DNA of 64,000 nucleotides from Lampris incognitus (taxonomy: Eukaryota > Chordata > Actinopteri > Lampriformes > Lampridae). The position numbers were made by a program, and so were the translations under genes. The notes beneath the pieces were generated by a model. It had not been told where the DNA came from. It worked only from the letters and a program-made list of their open reading frames with translations, and did not search any database. The stretch covers positions 53,839,698-53,903,697 of the forward strand of contig NC_079215.1 of NCBI RefSeq assembly GCF_029633865.1. Reading direction: 5' to 3'. Shown here piece by piece: positions 1 through 13,178 of this stretch (positions are counted from its first letter, which is position 1; every line of letters begins with the position of its first letter).

Positions 1-1528
1 TCCGACTAAATCCTCGTTACAATTTTTTTTCTTCTGAAAAATTCAAACGAGAACAAATTTCTTAAAATGCAAACCAGGGACCATCGACTTTACCTCCATT
101 TTTCCCCACTGTGGGTTAAATTTCTGTATTACTGAAGTCGTACGTGTAGATTCACTACTACCAATAAGTATCTATAGATTATATTAGATTACATTCTGTC
201 GCTGCGGAGTCCATACGGCTATACTGTACACAGGCTGGACGGTGCAGAGGGACAAACGCAGCCACTTCCCGTTTGTTGGCACTAATTTTGTGGATGTCTT
301 GTATGTATATGTCTTCCTACACAACGTATGGGGGAACGATGAGCGAGGACAGCGGGGCTGACCTACCCACCATCCCTGTTGCTATGTTTTATAAAGACAA
401 ACTAAGGATTCAACACGATGAGTTGGTCTTCCATGTAACTTTAATTTGTACCGTGTGTGCCAATGTGTTTGCCTCACCACTGTGCTTTATGTCAAACTTC
501 TTTTTTTCTTTAATGGTATATGTCTACCATTGTTTCTTCCACCAAGTTCTTTGTGATTTGGACACCGCCTACAGCGTACTGATGTAAACCTCCGTCAACC
601 ATCTTCACTAGAGTACTATATTGGAAAGGTTAAATAACAAGGGAAAAGGGTTTTTTTTTGTTCATATTGTTACAAATCAGATTAAAGATCGTTTTGAGAA
701 CCTACAAATGGACACGCAGAAACAAACTGTATGGGTTCTGGGTGTGGTGCCTTGCAGTAAATACTCACCGGTGCAATATGTGAACACACAAAAGCTCCCA
801 CATGTCCGGCCAAGCACTCTAGCTTTTAATTTGTGCCAGTAGTGGTAAGACCAAAAGCACCATTTCATTCTCTCACACACACACACACACACACACACAC
901 CTGGTGCTGCAATGATGGTGTCGAACAAATGTAGGAGTTCAAACCCCACCTCCACAGTTGGCGATATTCATCTGTTGTGGGACACGTGAAAGTAACCTCC
1001 AACATGATATTAAAAAGGAGTGTATTTGTGCATGTGTTGGTCTGTGTGTGTGTGTGTGTGTGTGTGTGCAAGACAGAAACGAAGCTTCTGTGTGAGGGCC
1101 GCTGGGTGTTACAAAGTGTGCGAGAAAGATTCAGAGTCACGATGGAGCGATGACTGATGTGTGAAGAGCCACGACAACCTGCTTAGGAGCACCGTGCTTT
1201 GAAAATGGCCCCTACCCTTCTTTCCTCTCTTCCCGCTCTTTTTCTTCTTCATGCATTCGGGCGGCTGCTGGAGGCGCTTCGAGGAGGGGAGATGCGATAC
1301 GGGCACATTGAGGGAAGGTAGAAAAACCAGCTAACCACATCCCAGCAATTTGCCTCATATAGAGTCACATGCTTCTTCGTAGACACGCACACACACACAC
1401 ACAAACACACACGTGTTCCAATCTCAAACAAAAGCCTCTGCTTACTACCACCAGATTATATTTATATTTCAATTTTTTCCCAATTTTCTTGAGCCCAAAC
1501 CCTCTTACAAGAGAGCCAGTAACTAGCA
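1..1528. other. No gene recognised; CA/TG microsatellites
   Basis: No convincing coding exon is visible on either strand. Short open frames here have no recognisable motif and are interrupted by simple repeats. (CA)n runs at 874-900 and around 1386-1412, and (TG)n at 1041-1068. Confidence 0.6.
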
Positions 1529-2073
1529 GATATACTGGTAACGCTTTATAATAACTACACAAATGAAGCACGAGTTGAAGTATTAGTAAGTACTGAATTC
1601 AGCATTTGTAAAGCATTTGTAAAGCAAGACATGCACCAATGGTTAGTGAGTGTGTTAACAGATGTTTTATAAATACTTATTAATACTGCAATTCACGATT
1701 AATTCATGCACACATCTACATCTAGCTAGTTTGTCAATCACGTACTTACACTTTCTAAAGGATCTCATGATCCTTTAGACTTTCGTGAGTCTCGAGGTAC
1801 TGCTGGCCTTTCGATCTCATTTGTAAGGCACAGCTTGCCCTCACTTTAGATGAGGTCATACAAAATACTTAACTAACAACTAGTAACCACCTGAATTAAT
1901 CGTGAATTGCAGTATTAACAAGTATTTATAAAACATCTATTAACACACTAACCACTGGTGCATGTCTTGCTTTACAAATGTTTTACAAATGCTTTACAAA
2001 TGATGAATTCAGTACTTACTAATACTCAACTAATGCTTAATTTGTGTGGTTATTAAGTGTTACCGATATACTT
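1529..2073. repeat. Foldback MITE, about 0.55 kb
   Basis: The left part (about 1529-1715) and the right part (about 1880-2073) are imperfect reverse complements. Both share the outer motif TATACTGGTAAC / TATATCGGTAAC, an inner block with AGTATTAGTAAGTACTGAATTCA, a GCATTTGTAAAGC direct repeat and CACGATTAATTCA. The unique centre is about 165 bp. No coding capacity is seen. The structure is that of a non-autonomous foldback DNA transposon; the superfamily is not assigned. Confidence 0.75.
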
Positions 2074-2075
2074 GC

Positions 2076-2773
2076 GTGCCACTGTGCCAATCGGCTGTGC
2101 AGGCATCTTAGAGCGCTAAACAGGCATGCCGTAGCCAACAGTGCGTGTCACGTCAAGTGTGCAACAGACAGATCCCCATGAGTGATGCGAACGATTTAGG
2201 GACTCAAATTACAGATCAGCCAGACAACGCCGCAAACCAGTGTCGTGCCCAGAGCTACCCATGGATAAAGGTCGACCTGGAAAAGGAGCCTTTTGGCGCC
2301 TTCTTGACTGAAATATAGGCGAGTCTGCAGCCCCGATGGAAGACAGGGGTTCGTTCCACCATGGTGGGGGGCCGAGCGAGAGAGAAGGCCGGACCCCAGA
2401 GCTTGGCCCCTCCTGACGCAGGGGCATGGACAGTAACCTTTCCAGAGACGGAGGGAAGAGGATGAGCAGGAAGACATATGATAAGGGTTTGCAGGTATGC
2501 ATGGATTTTTACAGCCCGTGCAAACTAACCCCCGACTTTTGCACGCTGCCCTTTTCTCAGCGTCAACAAATGATGCCTCTTGTCTATCGTTCCTTCTTTC
2601 ATTTTGATCTTTCTCTCCCATCTCCTTCTTCTCAGATACCTACATGTTTTTTTTTTTTAACCGTCTCTACTGATAACCATTGTTTCGCAATCTCCTCTTG
2701 GTCTTTTAAAGCACACATACGATCCATTCTTACATCAGCCGTCGACACAGTCATTTCTTCATCTTTCTTGTGT

Positions 2774-2833
<60 letters not shown>

Positions 2834-3330
2834 CTTGCTGTTCTCTCGCTCCCCGTCTCTCTCACTCACTCTGTGACACGCATGCATGCACACGCTCGAA
2901 AACACACAGGAAACACCTGTGACAGTTCTGCACCACAGAAACTCAGTATAAAACACACCAGAGCCTTGTTAGACCATGTGGCCCAGCACCATATAAGCAG
3001 GGCAGGGGAAAAAAAAAAAGCACGTTACCGAACTTGTTAGATTGATGTAAACGAATAGTGAGAATGCAGGCCACGGAGACGGTTTGCTCTTGACGCTGCA
3101 GGATCGAAGCGGTGAAACTAATGGGTTTTAGTGTTGCGCGGGGAGGCTGCACATACTTCCTACGAGAGCACATCTTTCCCCTTTGTTTGTGTGAAGGGAG
3201 CATCAAACAAGCGAATGATTAAATCTACAAGTCTTGGCCAAGCCAGCTGGGGTCGGAAAACAAAACTGACCTGAGGTTTTCAGGATTCTATCGGAAGTCT
3301 AAGAGAACATTACAAAAACAACGGCGGAAG
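2076..3330. other. Non-coding stretch with (CT)n(AT)n microsatellite
   Basis: No recognised gene. A (CT)n run from about 2775 passes directly into an (AT)n run ending near 2833. Open frames that cross it are artefacts of the simple repeat. Confidence 0.6.
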
Positions 3331-3332
3331 TC

Positions 3333-4110
3333 CGGGCAGCGTAGTGGTCTGTTCTGTCGCCTACCGACGCGGCCCCTGGATAGCAAAATTGCTGTGGCCC
3401 GGACCCGTCCCACACCCGACACTTCATCCGGCCCACATACCACGTGGAATGACGACACTGTGGCGGTTTGCTCGTTTGCCAGATCTGGGCCAGAACCAAG
3501 CCATAGCAACATATGCCACATATTTTACTCGCCATTTCCCCACACGGGCCACTTCAGGGTCACATCCAGATGACATGTTGCCGAGAGCACCGCATCTTTG
3601 CCAAAAAAGGCCCACATTTGATTTGGCATATTTGGGCCACATTTGCTATTATACATGTGGGCCACTTCAGGCTCACATCCATTTTGTCAGGGCCAGAAGA
3701 AGGCCACCAGTGCCGCATCATTGCCTGAAGTGGCCCACATCCGGATGCTATCTGGGGGGGCTTGCCGGTTCAAATCCCCAGCTTGGTCGGCGTCCCTACA
3801 GACACAATTGGCCATGTCTGGGGGCGTGAAGCCAGACGAGGGTATGTGTCCTGGTCGCTGCACTAGCTCCCCCTCTGGCCGGTCAGGGCGCCTGTCCTGG
3901 GGGTAATAGCAGGATCCTCCCACGTGCTACGCCCCCCTGGCGAAACTTCTCCCTGTCAGGTGAAAAGAAGCGGCTGACGACTCCACGTGTATCGGAGGAG
4001 GCACGTGGTAGTCTGCAGCAGCAGAGGGGGTGGAGCAGCAACCGGGACGGCTCGGAGAGCGGGGTAATTGGCGAAATCCAATTGGGGAGAAAAAAAAAAG
4101 GGGGGGGAAT
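3333..4110 (+). mobile_element. tRNA-derived SINE, family B, split by a MITE
   Basis: The 5' part (3333-3374) has the GCGTAGTGGTCT head and the 3' part (about 3757-4108) resumes with box-B-like GGTTCAAATCCCC, then the family body ending in ATTGGGGAGAAAA plus a poly-A/G tail. Related copies lie at 30583-30835 and 47704-48095 (+), and 35430-35757 and 55200-55645 (-). The polymerase III boxes (TAGTGG; GGTTCRAATCC) point to a tRNA-derived SINE. The body is interrupted by the MITE at 3375-3756. Confidence 0.75.
3375..3756 (+). mobile_element. MITE with CCCAGATAGCA terminal inverted repeats, copy 1
   Basis: It starts CCTGGATAGCAAAATTGCTG and ends GGATGCTATCTGGG, so the ends are inverted repeats around AGATAGCA. 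Homologous copies are at 15800-16178 and 60878-61306. The interior holds reiterated GGGCCA and CACTTCAGG-TCACATCC blocks. No transposase is encoded. This copy sits inside a SINE, so it moved after that SINE inserted. Confidence 0.75.
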
Positions 4111-4600
4111 AATGGCAACCGCATGACCACAAACAAGAGCTAGATTCATTGAAGAAAGACAAAGACAGAACGAAGGAGTCGGGCTTGAACTTTTCAATAA
4201 ATAAATAAATATATATATATACACTACCGTTCAAAAGTTTGGGATCACCCAAACAATTTCGTGTTTTCCATGAAAAGTCACACTTATTCACCACCATATG
4301 TTGTGAAATGAATAGAAAATAGAGTCAAGACATTGACAAGGTTAGAAATAATGATTTTTATTTGAAATAAGATTTTTTTTACATCAAACTTTGCTTTCGT
4401 TAAAGAATCCTCCATTTGCAGCAATTACAGCATTGCAGACCTTTGGCATTCTAGCTGTTAATTTGTTGAGGTAATCTGGAGAAATTGCACCCCACGCTTC
4501 CAGAAGCAGCTCCCACAAGTTGGATTGGTTGGATGGGCACTTCTTTGAGCAGATTGAGTTTCTGGAGCATCACATTTGTGGGGTCAATTAAACGCTCAAA

Positions 4601-4795
4601 ATGGCCAGAAAAAGAGAACTTTCATCTGAAACTCGACAGTCTATTCTTGTTCTTAGAAATGAAGGCTATTCCATGCGAGAAATTGCTAAGAAATTGAAGA
4701 TTTCCTACACCGGTGTGTACTACTCCCTTCAGAGGACAGCACAAACAGGCTCTAACAGGTACTATTTAATGAAGATGCCAGTTGGGGACCTGTGA
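4601..4795 (+). pseudogene. Tc1-like transposase N-terminus (left arm)
   Basis: It begins MARKRELSSETRQSIL and continues with EGYSMREIAKKL, a helix-turn-helix of the Tc1 DNA-binding domain. Frame is lost at the junction with the loop after about 52 residues (TAQTGSN). No catalytic core is present. It is one of two mirror-image copies of the same N-terminal segment. Confidence 0.8.
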
Positions 4796-5039
4796 GGCGT
4801 CTGTTTCTCAAACTAGAGACTCTAATGTACTTATCTTCTTGCTCAGTTGTGCAACGCGGCCTCCCACTTCTTTTTCTACTCTGGTTAGAGCCTGTTTGTG
4901 CTGTCCTCTGAAGGGAGTAGTACACACCGGTGTAGGAAATCTTCAATTTCTTAGCAATTTCTCGCATGGAATAGCCTTCATTTCTAAGAACAAGAATAGA
5001 CTGTCGAGTTTCAGATGAAAGTTCTCTTTTTCTGGCCAT
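4752..5039 (-). pseudogene. Tc1-like transposase N-terminus (right arm)
   Basis: This mirror copy of the left-arm fragment extends further, through RKRSGRPRCTTEQEDK (the GRPR-type hinge) and LRNRRLTGPQLASSL in the second helix-turn-helix. It stops at 95 residues where the palindromic junction begins. The DD(34)E domain is missing. The greater length shows that the loop derives from this arm's side of the ancestral element. Confidence 0.8.
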
Positions 5040-5420
5040 TTTGAGCGTTTAATTGACCCCACAAATGTGATGCTCCAGAAACTCAATCTGCTCAAAGAAG
5101 TGCCCATCCAACCAATCCAACTTATGGGAGCTGCTTCTGGAAGCGTGGGGTGCAATTTCTCCAGATTACCTCAACAAATTAACAGCTAGAATGCCAAAGG
5201 TCTGCAATGCTGTAATTGCTGCAAATGGAGGATTCTTTGACGAAAGCAAAGTTTGATGTAAAAAAAATCTTATTTCAAATACAAATCATTATTTCTAACC
5301 TTGTCAATGTCTTGACTCTATTTTCTATTCATTTCACAACATATGGTGGTGAATAAGTGAGACTTTTCATGGAAAACACAAAATTGTTTGGGTGATCCCA
5401 AACTTTTGAACGGTAGTGTA

Positions 5421-6303
5421 TATAAAAGTGCAAACAATACTGCAAATGATCCAAAATAGCGATGGATGGCTACATGGAGTAAATAAGAGATATCCATCTA
5501 CTGAAAAGAAACCTGCAACGCAGACAAACGAGGGCCTTTGAATGCATTTAGTTCTCTCGGTCTCTGAGACTAATAGCGCAGCAGAGTTTGACGGTGTAAT
5601 TGCCCAGCCTTCTCGGGTTGCCGACGTGCCTGACAAACAAAAAGTCTACAGCCAGCGTTGCACATTGCTGGACTTACCGTAAAGATTTCTATGACCTCTG
5701 CGTAATAAGACCCGGCCTGCGTTTCCTGCCGTGGGTAGCATGTGACATTCGTGTAGCATGTTACGGTGTGACTTGTGTGTTCATCTCTGACTTCCTGGGC
5801 ACGGTTCAGCATCGGTTGCTGTACATGCGGCTGACACCTATCAGTACCTGTGTTAAGTCGGTAAGTAGGAGTGTGTGTACGCGAGTGTGTACTGTGTGTG
5901 TGTGTTTGCAAACACACATACTCGCGCGCCTCATACACAGCTAGTCGTGGTCATGCACACGACAGACAGGGCTGCAGGCATTAGATTTCACCCGGTGCCT
6001 ATGTGCTATGTGATACCGTGGTGTACCTGGGGTTTTTTTGTCTTCATGCGTGCCCTTGGGTCCTTTTCCAGAGCAGCGATCACACACAGAGGGGGGACAG
6101 TGACGGAGGGGAGCTACGACTAACAACTAGTGAAGCATTCAGAGCCCGTGACGGGATGCTACCGTTCTAGGATTTTCTGCGGTCAAAGCGGGCACAGCCA
6201 CGCCATGGAGCTCAGATTAAAGCAACAGCTCGGATGAGGACCCGGCCTGACTTGGTGACTGGTTTTTTGAATAATTGATCCCTCCGCTTGTGACAGGTTG
6301 AAA
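5421..6303. other. Upstream region of the nAChR subunit gene
   Basis: This should hold the promoter and 5' UTR of the downstream gene. A GT-rich run lies near 5870-5930. No TATA box or other site can be assigned with confidence. Confidence 0.4.
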
Positions 6304-6349
6304 ATGAGGACGGCCGCGCTGATGGTTTGGATCAGCTTGTTGGTACAAG
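6304..6349 (+). CDS. chrna9/10: nAChR exon 1: start codon and signal peptide
   Basis: The exon starts at ATG 6304 and encodes [15 protein letters not shown], a hydrophobic signal sequence. The donor is AAG|GTCAGT and the exon ends in phase 1. The next exon supplies the rest of the split Val codon and reads on in frame. Confidence 0.8.
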
Positions 6350-9300
6350 GTCAGTTCTTTGTGATGGAGCGGATATGTGATTGATGAATACACTCTCGTA
6401 TGAAACTCGTTCTCCGTTTTGACCCCCGGATTACCCGTTTCAACCTCTTTCTCTTTTACCCCAACATACCCTGCCACCGTTTGTCTTGTTTTGACTTTGC
6501 ACCCCCCTCCATTCCCCCTCATATCCTCTCTTTCTGTCAGTATCTCATGGTGCCCAGGGTCACTATGCACAGAAACTTCTGAATGACCTAATGGAGAACT
6601 ACTCCAGTGCACTGAGACCTGTAGAGGACACAGACAAGGCCCTCAACGTTACCCTGCAGGTCACCCTGTCCCAGATTAAAGACATGGTGAGTGCCAGAGG
6701 TATTCAGCCACGTATTATGGCCCCGATCGGAGTTTAAGGTGATGAGGTGTGGTTAAAATGGGGTAAAATTTAAATGCTTAACTGTGTCTCATATGGCTCA
6801 CTTTTCTATGGTTGCCAGTGGAGATATGCAGCCATAGACACACTGCCGGGGAAAAGCTCAAGCAAACCTGACCACGCAGTGCATAGAAGAGATATGTGCT
6901 TAACATCACAGATCAAGGAATCCAAATCACATAAAATGCCCAAAGACACAGATCAGACCTGACTGCAAAAAATAAAATAAAAAATCTGCTAGGTCAAATA
7001 TATTACTTTGAAAGCCACATTGAGGTCATTCTACAATTTAAGAATTAGTCTTTCAGTCTAACGGATAGTATTGGCTCCCAGAATCTGTTGTGCACATACG
7101 AACCACTGGATGTGAACAGCTTCTTACTCGAAATTTTCGTTCCACCTTAAAAGTGACGTTATGTCGCCTATAGGGGACTCCATTGACTCAACTGTCAAGA
7201 CTATAAGGAATACAGGTAACGTCCTCGGTCCAAGACCAAAAGAAAAACTGAAAGAAAAAGTGAAATAAACAGGGACTGTCCAGTTTGCATATTTGTATGT
7301 AATGTATTTCAGAATGTGGAAAATCTATATTAAAAAGCTCAGAATAACACAACACGACATGTTAAGACTATAGTTAAATAATCACATAACGTTCTGCTTA
7401 ATTCTCCTTAACTAAATATCAAAAAGTCTCAACAATCTGACACTGTGGTGTCCCACTCTGTATGACTGACTACTTAAATCCCGAAATTTAAGAAATCTTA
7501 CTATAGCATTCTTTATTACAACCCTCTGAACATGGCCCGTGTGATTATACAGTCATAATGCAGTCTGACTGCACTTTCTGCTTAACTACAATCCCTCCTA
7601 AATATCAAAAAGTCTCAACAATCTGACACTGTGGTGGCACACTGTACACAGCTGAGCATCAAACTGCTGAATTATAACACTGAGGTACACAGAAGGGACA
7701 GTCAGAAGACCAGCTGAGGGGGATCGAAGGGTGCGGCAGGGGATGTACTCCTGGAGGAGTTCAGAGAGGTAGATGGGGGGGGGGTATGGAGGGCTTTAAA
7801 GGTGAGCAGAAGTATTTTTTAGTTAATGCGGTATTCAATGGGGAGTCAGTTAGGCTGGATTAGAACTGGAGTGATTCAGTTACTAGACCGAGTCGTAGTG
7901 ATGAGTCAAGCAGCTGAACTTTGGTCGAGTTGGGGTCTCTTGATTAAATTAGTGGAGATGCCGCAGAGAACAGCACTGCAGTAGTCAATCCGGGCTGTGA
8001 CAGGACTTCAGTTGAGGACTGACACAGGGCTGGGTGAAGTCTGAAAATGTTGCAAAGATGAAAAAATGCAGTCCACCTGACGTGTTTGGTGTGAGATTCT
8101 GTCCAAGATAACACCAAGATGCTTGACATGGGCGGAGAGTGCAACCGATAAATCGTCAATGGTGAGGTTGAGGTTGGAGGATTTGGACAGGGTAGATTTG
8201 TAGCTGATGAGCGAGACCTCCGTTTACTGACATCGAGATTCAGGAAATCTTTAGTCATCACTCTGATGACTAAAAATTTCCTGAAACTCGAGGAGGGGTG
8301 CGGGGTGGTAGAGGTGGGTTTGGTTGATAGGTAGAGCTGCGTGTCATCAGCATAGCAGTGGAAATGAACACCATGATGACCGAGGATGTTGCCAAGGGGA
8401 AGATTATGACCACGTCACACATGCCATGTTCATGGAGCTGGAAAAGAGGAAGGCCAAAGAGGAGGTTTATGGATGTGGTGAGGGAGCACATGCAGGTGGC
8501 TGGTGTGATGCAGAAGACAGGAAGAGATGGAAACGGATGATCCGCTGTGGCGACCCCCAACGGGAGCAGCCGAAGGTAGAAGTAGTAATATTATCGGAAT
8601 CAACCTACGCATGCGTCGGCGTGAACCATCTGCGTTGTAGATGACGTTTTTTTGTCTTGTTTTTGGCCACCATTTTACGCTACACTTTTGGATCCTGGTT
8701 GTTTGACCTATATATTTTAACACGGTATAAAAAAAAATCATTGGACCTTCAGGCCTTAATTTCGACTGCTGCCAGTTTAATAAGGTTAATTTTTAGCCTG
8801 GTGGATAGGCTAGCCGGTCACTTTCTATTTGAGGATTTTAAGCTTTTTGCACTTTTATGGAAAGCCCCCCCAGACCATACAGCATCGACCCAGGACAATG
8901 ATCCCACTATTCCGTGGTCTGGAGGTGAAGCGATCCACTCTACAGGCCTCTCTACCCTGGGGGAGGACGTGTGGCTCAGCCTTGGAGCAAAACCTAAGAC
9001 CCAAGTTTGCTCAACGCCATCAATCCATCTGAGAACCTTGGGTCCAGGTTAAGAACTGTAAAAACCACCTGGCTAAACACCGCCTCCAACCGCTTTCAGA
9101 TGAGGCTTTCCAGTACACCCTGATCCAACTGGCTGTCCTTCCTCGGCTGCTCCTCCTGACCTTTCAGCAAATGGATTTGACATTCTGGACAACAAAGATT
9201 TCCCTCCGCTGACCAGTGTGTCGCATCCAGGAGTTGAATGCTCACCATCGGCTACTGCTCACCACCCCGGATCCCGAAAGGAAACCTCATCTGTTCGACG

Positions 9301-12300
9301 TATACGAGGCAGTGTCCAAACACTCTGCTGGCTCTAAACTGGTCACTGGTGGCATCCCCCCTGGTGCCGTTTCCCCCACACTGGCTGGGAGCCCCCATCC
9401 AGCGGTGTATGATGGTCGGGTGCGCTCTTCTACTGCACCCATTCCACAGCTACCTTCTGTTCTGATTGTGGGTGACTCATCAGGGACGTCAGGTCGAACA
9501 GAGCTGCAACACGCTGCTTTCCAGGTGCCAAGGTAAATGACATTCTGGTAGAACTTCCTAGTCTGCTATCCCAACATACCTCTGTTGAGAACGTTGTCGT
9601 TCACGTTGGCACAAATTATATTCCACGGCAGCAGTCAGAGCTTTTAAAATCGGATTTCATGCATCTTTTTAACCTTCTAAAACTTAGTAAGAAGGAAGTT
9701 TTTATCTCTGGCCCACGTCCCGGCACTGGTCGTTTTATCAGACTTTTGCAGCTTCACACCTGGCTGCAGTCGCAATGCTCTCGTTTATAATTTGGTTTTA
9801 TCGACAATTTTAATCTGTTCTGGGAGTGCTCTTCTATTTTCAAACGTGATGGACTCCATCCAAATCGAGCAGGCTCACGAATGCTGACTGCAGACGTGTC
9901 TTATTCCATTGTCTCCAACTCTCGTGTTTGTGCTATCGACAATAACGTTTGGTGCCCGCACACAGGAGCCCACAGTTCCGTCACTAATTGGCGTCCCCAG
10001 GAGCAGAGTGGTTCCAATTTCGGTTTCGTTGTAAACCATACTTACTCAGGTCCTTTGGTGGGTTCGATTCATCATACCAATGACCGTCACTCTGCCATAC
10101 TAATTCCTGTAATAATAAACCATAGACACAGACCCCGTAATCTCCCTGTAACATACAGGGAACTAAACAATTTGTTGCCAGTTCGGAGTTCAGTTATCAG
10201 TCCCCCACAAAGCCATGCATCTCAGACAATAAACATGGCTTTATTAAACGTCAGGTCGCTAACTAATAAGTCATTTTTAGTTAATGATCTTATAAGTACC
10301 TATAACCTGGATTTCACCCTACTGACCGAGAACTGGCTGTATAGAAATGGCGCAGTCGCGCTTATTTAGACTGCACCTCCTGGCTTCAAATTCATCCATA
10401 CCACCAGATCTGATAAGAGAGGCGGTGGAATAGCTGCTGTTTTCTCTGATTCCTATAGCTGCAAGGAAATCCCCCTCGGGAAATTCTCGTCTTTTGAATA
10501 TTGTAGCGAATTAAGGGAGCAGCCCGGGAGACCGTCGCCACAGCCGGGACGCGAACCCGCGTCTCCCACACCGCAAGCGACAACGTTAACCAGTCGACTA
10601 AAGGCCCCGACCCGTTAGTCAAGGACCAACGTGTCTACTTATCCGTGCATGTTACAATACCTTGCTCTTACGATACATTGTACTGCTACGATTTTAATAA
10701 TTACTGTCTATCGGCCACCATAATCTAAACATGGCTTTCTTGATGAACTTTCGGAGCTACTGTCTATGGTTTCCACTGATTATGATCGTTTCTTCATCCT
10801 AGGTGATTTTAATGTTGATGTTGACAATCAAACAGACATCGATGCTAGAAACCTAATCGGCTTACTGGAGGCATTTGCTCTCACTCAGCATTTTCCGGAC
10901 CCACCCACAATAAGGGGCTCACTCTTGACTTAGCCATATCAAAAGGACTTAATATTACGGTACCCTGTGTCATGGATGTTGCTATCTCTGATCACATTTG
11001 TATATTTTTTGATGTCTCAGCTCTTCCTGTAAAACAGAAGAGCACTCAAATTATCCAAAAACGCTTCATTGACAATAATACAATTGAAACCTTTCAGAAA
11101 ACCGTAAATGAGTTGTCGCCGTTCATGTCATCTCAAACTGAGGATCTTGTGAACGACTTCAACTCAAAAATATGAAATATATCTTTGACAACATTGCACC
11201 TGTTAAAACTAAAAACAGAAAAACAAAAAGCCCCCTGGAGAAATGGAGTGGTTATTAGGCAGCTTAAGAGAGACTGTCTCCAAGCAGAACGACAGTGGAG
11301 AAAGATTAAACTTCAGGTTCACCATGAAATTTACAAGGATAGACTGAACAAGTACAGCAAAAAGATTTAACAGGCCAGACAGCCTTTTTTCTCTACAATC
11401 ATTAATGAAAATATTAACAATAGTAAAGTGCTTTTCTCTGCTATTGATAGACTTGTTAATCCACCATCTCCAAACCCATCAGAGATGCTGTCCACTGAAA
11501 AATGTGAGCAATTCGCTACATTCTTCAATAATTATTGCCATTAGACAGAACATTAGTGCCTCAAGATCCAGTAATGAACCTACCCTCCAAGTCTAGACAA
11601 TATTGTTAGGCAGCTCAGGTCGTCCACCTGCTGCTTGGATCCTCTCCCTACCAAATTTTAAAAAAATGTTTTTAATTGCTTAGCACATGACATTTTAGAA
11701 ATTATTAACTACTCTCTTCAGGCAGGTATATTTCCTGCAGCACTTAAGACAGCTGTCGTTAAACCACTTCTGAAGAAGAGTAATCTTGATGCGACAGTTA
11801 TTGCCAACTACAGGCCCGTCTCCAACTTACCATTCCTCAGCAAAATCCTTGAAAAAACAGTTTATTCTCAAGTTAATAACCATTTAATATCTAACAACCT
11901 TCTAGGCATTTGTCAATCAGGTTTTCGAGCTCACCATAGCACAGAAACAGCACTTATCAAAGCTGTGAACAATCTGCATATGAACACAGATTCTAATAAA
12001 TTGTCTGTTCTTGTGCTCCTGGATCTCAGTGCTGCTTTCGACACTGTTTATAATGATATTTTGGTAGAGAGATTAGAGAAATGGGTCGGCCTTTCTGGCC
12101 CGGTTCTCAACTGGTTTAGAACATACCTTCAGGACAGGCAGTTCTTTGCGTCTATTGGAAACATTTCTTCGGCCAAAGGTGTGGGCTACCCCAAGGTTCG
12201 ATTCTTGGACCACTACTATTCAGTCTCTATATGCTCCCACTTGCACATGTTATACAGAAACACAAAATAAATTACCATAATTATGCAGATGATTCACAAC

Positions 12301-13123
12301 TGTACATATCCCTATCTTCTGATGACCTAGCTCCCATACGTTCCCTAATTCAGTGTATTGACGATATTATTTTATGGATGTCCTAACTTTTTACAACTGA
12401 CCAAAGACAAGACAGAAATACTTATTTTTGGTGCAAAGACTCAGACAGAGAATTGCAGCTCATCTCAGCTCTCTGTCTCTAGAGTACAAAAGTGAAAGTA
12501 GAACTCTTGGGGCAATCATAGACAGTTATCTGAAATTTAAGAACCACATCAATCATCTCACAAGATCAGCCTTCTACCATCTTAAAAACATTTCAAAACT
12601 AAGGGGCTTTCTATCAATATCAGACTGTGAGAAATTAATCCATGCATTTATAACAAGTAGACTAGACTACTGCGATGGACTATTCACCGGCCTCCCAAAA
12701 TCAGTTGTGCGCCAACTACAATTAGTTCAAAATGCGGCAGCACGTGTTCTCACCAGAACTAAAAAGTATGAGCACATTACACCTGTTCTTAGATCTCTGC
12801 ATTGGCTCCCCGTTAAAACTAGAATTGATTTTAAAATTCTTTTAATTGTATACAAAGCGCTAAATGGCCTTGCACCACGCTATATAAAAGACATGTTAAT
12901 TCCTTATAAACCATCAAGAACGCTCAGGTCCAATGGCAGTGGTCTTTTAACCATCCCTCGTGCTAGGTCTAGAGCAGGGGAAGCTGCATTTTCTATTTAC
13001 GCCCCAAGTAGATGGAACACCCTGCCTTAGGACCTGAGAGAGCCCCCCCCCCCCACACTAGACACATTTAAAAGCAGGTTAAAAACCTTACTTTTTATTT
13101 AAAACAGCCTACAGCTAAATTCA

Positions 13124-13178
<55 letters not shown>

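Larger units (their letters stand above)
4222..5418. mobile_element. Tc1-like transposon rearranged into a palindrome
   Basis: Two arms of about 536 bp (4222-4757 and 4883-5418) are near-perfect reverse complements around a loop of about 125 nt. The outer ends read CACTACCGTTCAAAAGTTT and are flanked by the TA duplication expected for Tc1/mariner (4220-4221, 5419-5420). Each arm carries the 5' part of a Tc1-like transposase gene reading inward. The catalytic DDE part is absent, so the element cannot be autonomous. Confidence 0.85.

Noticed and set aside
273-587. 104-codon open frame near the window start
   Set aside because: No recognisable domain; composition is consistent with chance in AT-rich non-coding DNA. 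It could be part of an unseen gene, but nothing supports that.
10497-10625. Possible tRNA gene with box A and box B
   Set aside because: The boxes are present, but the cloverleaf is not supported and the same sequence with a common 3' tail occurs elsewhere. It is a SINE.
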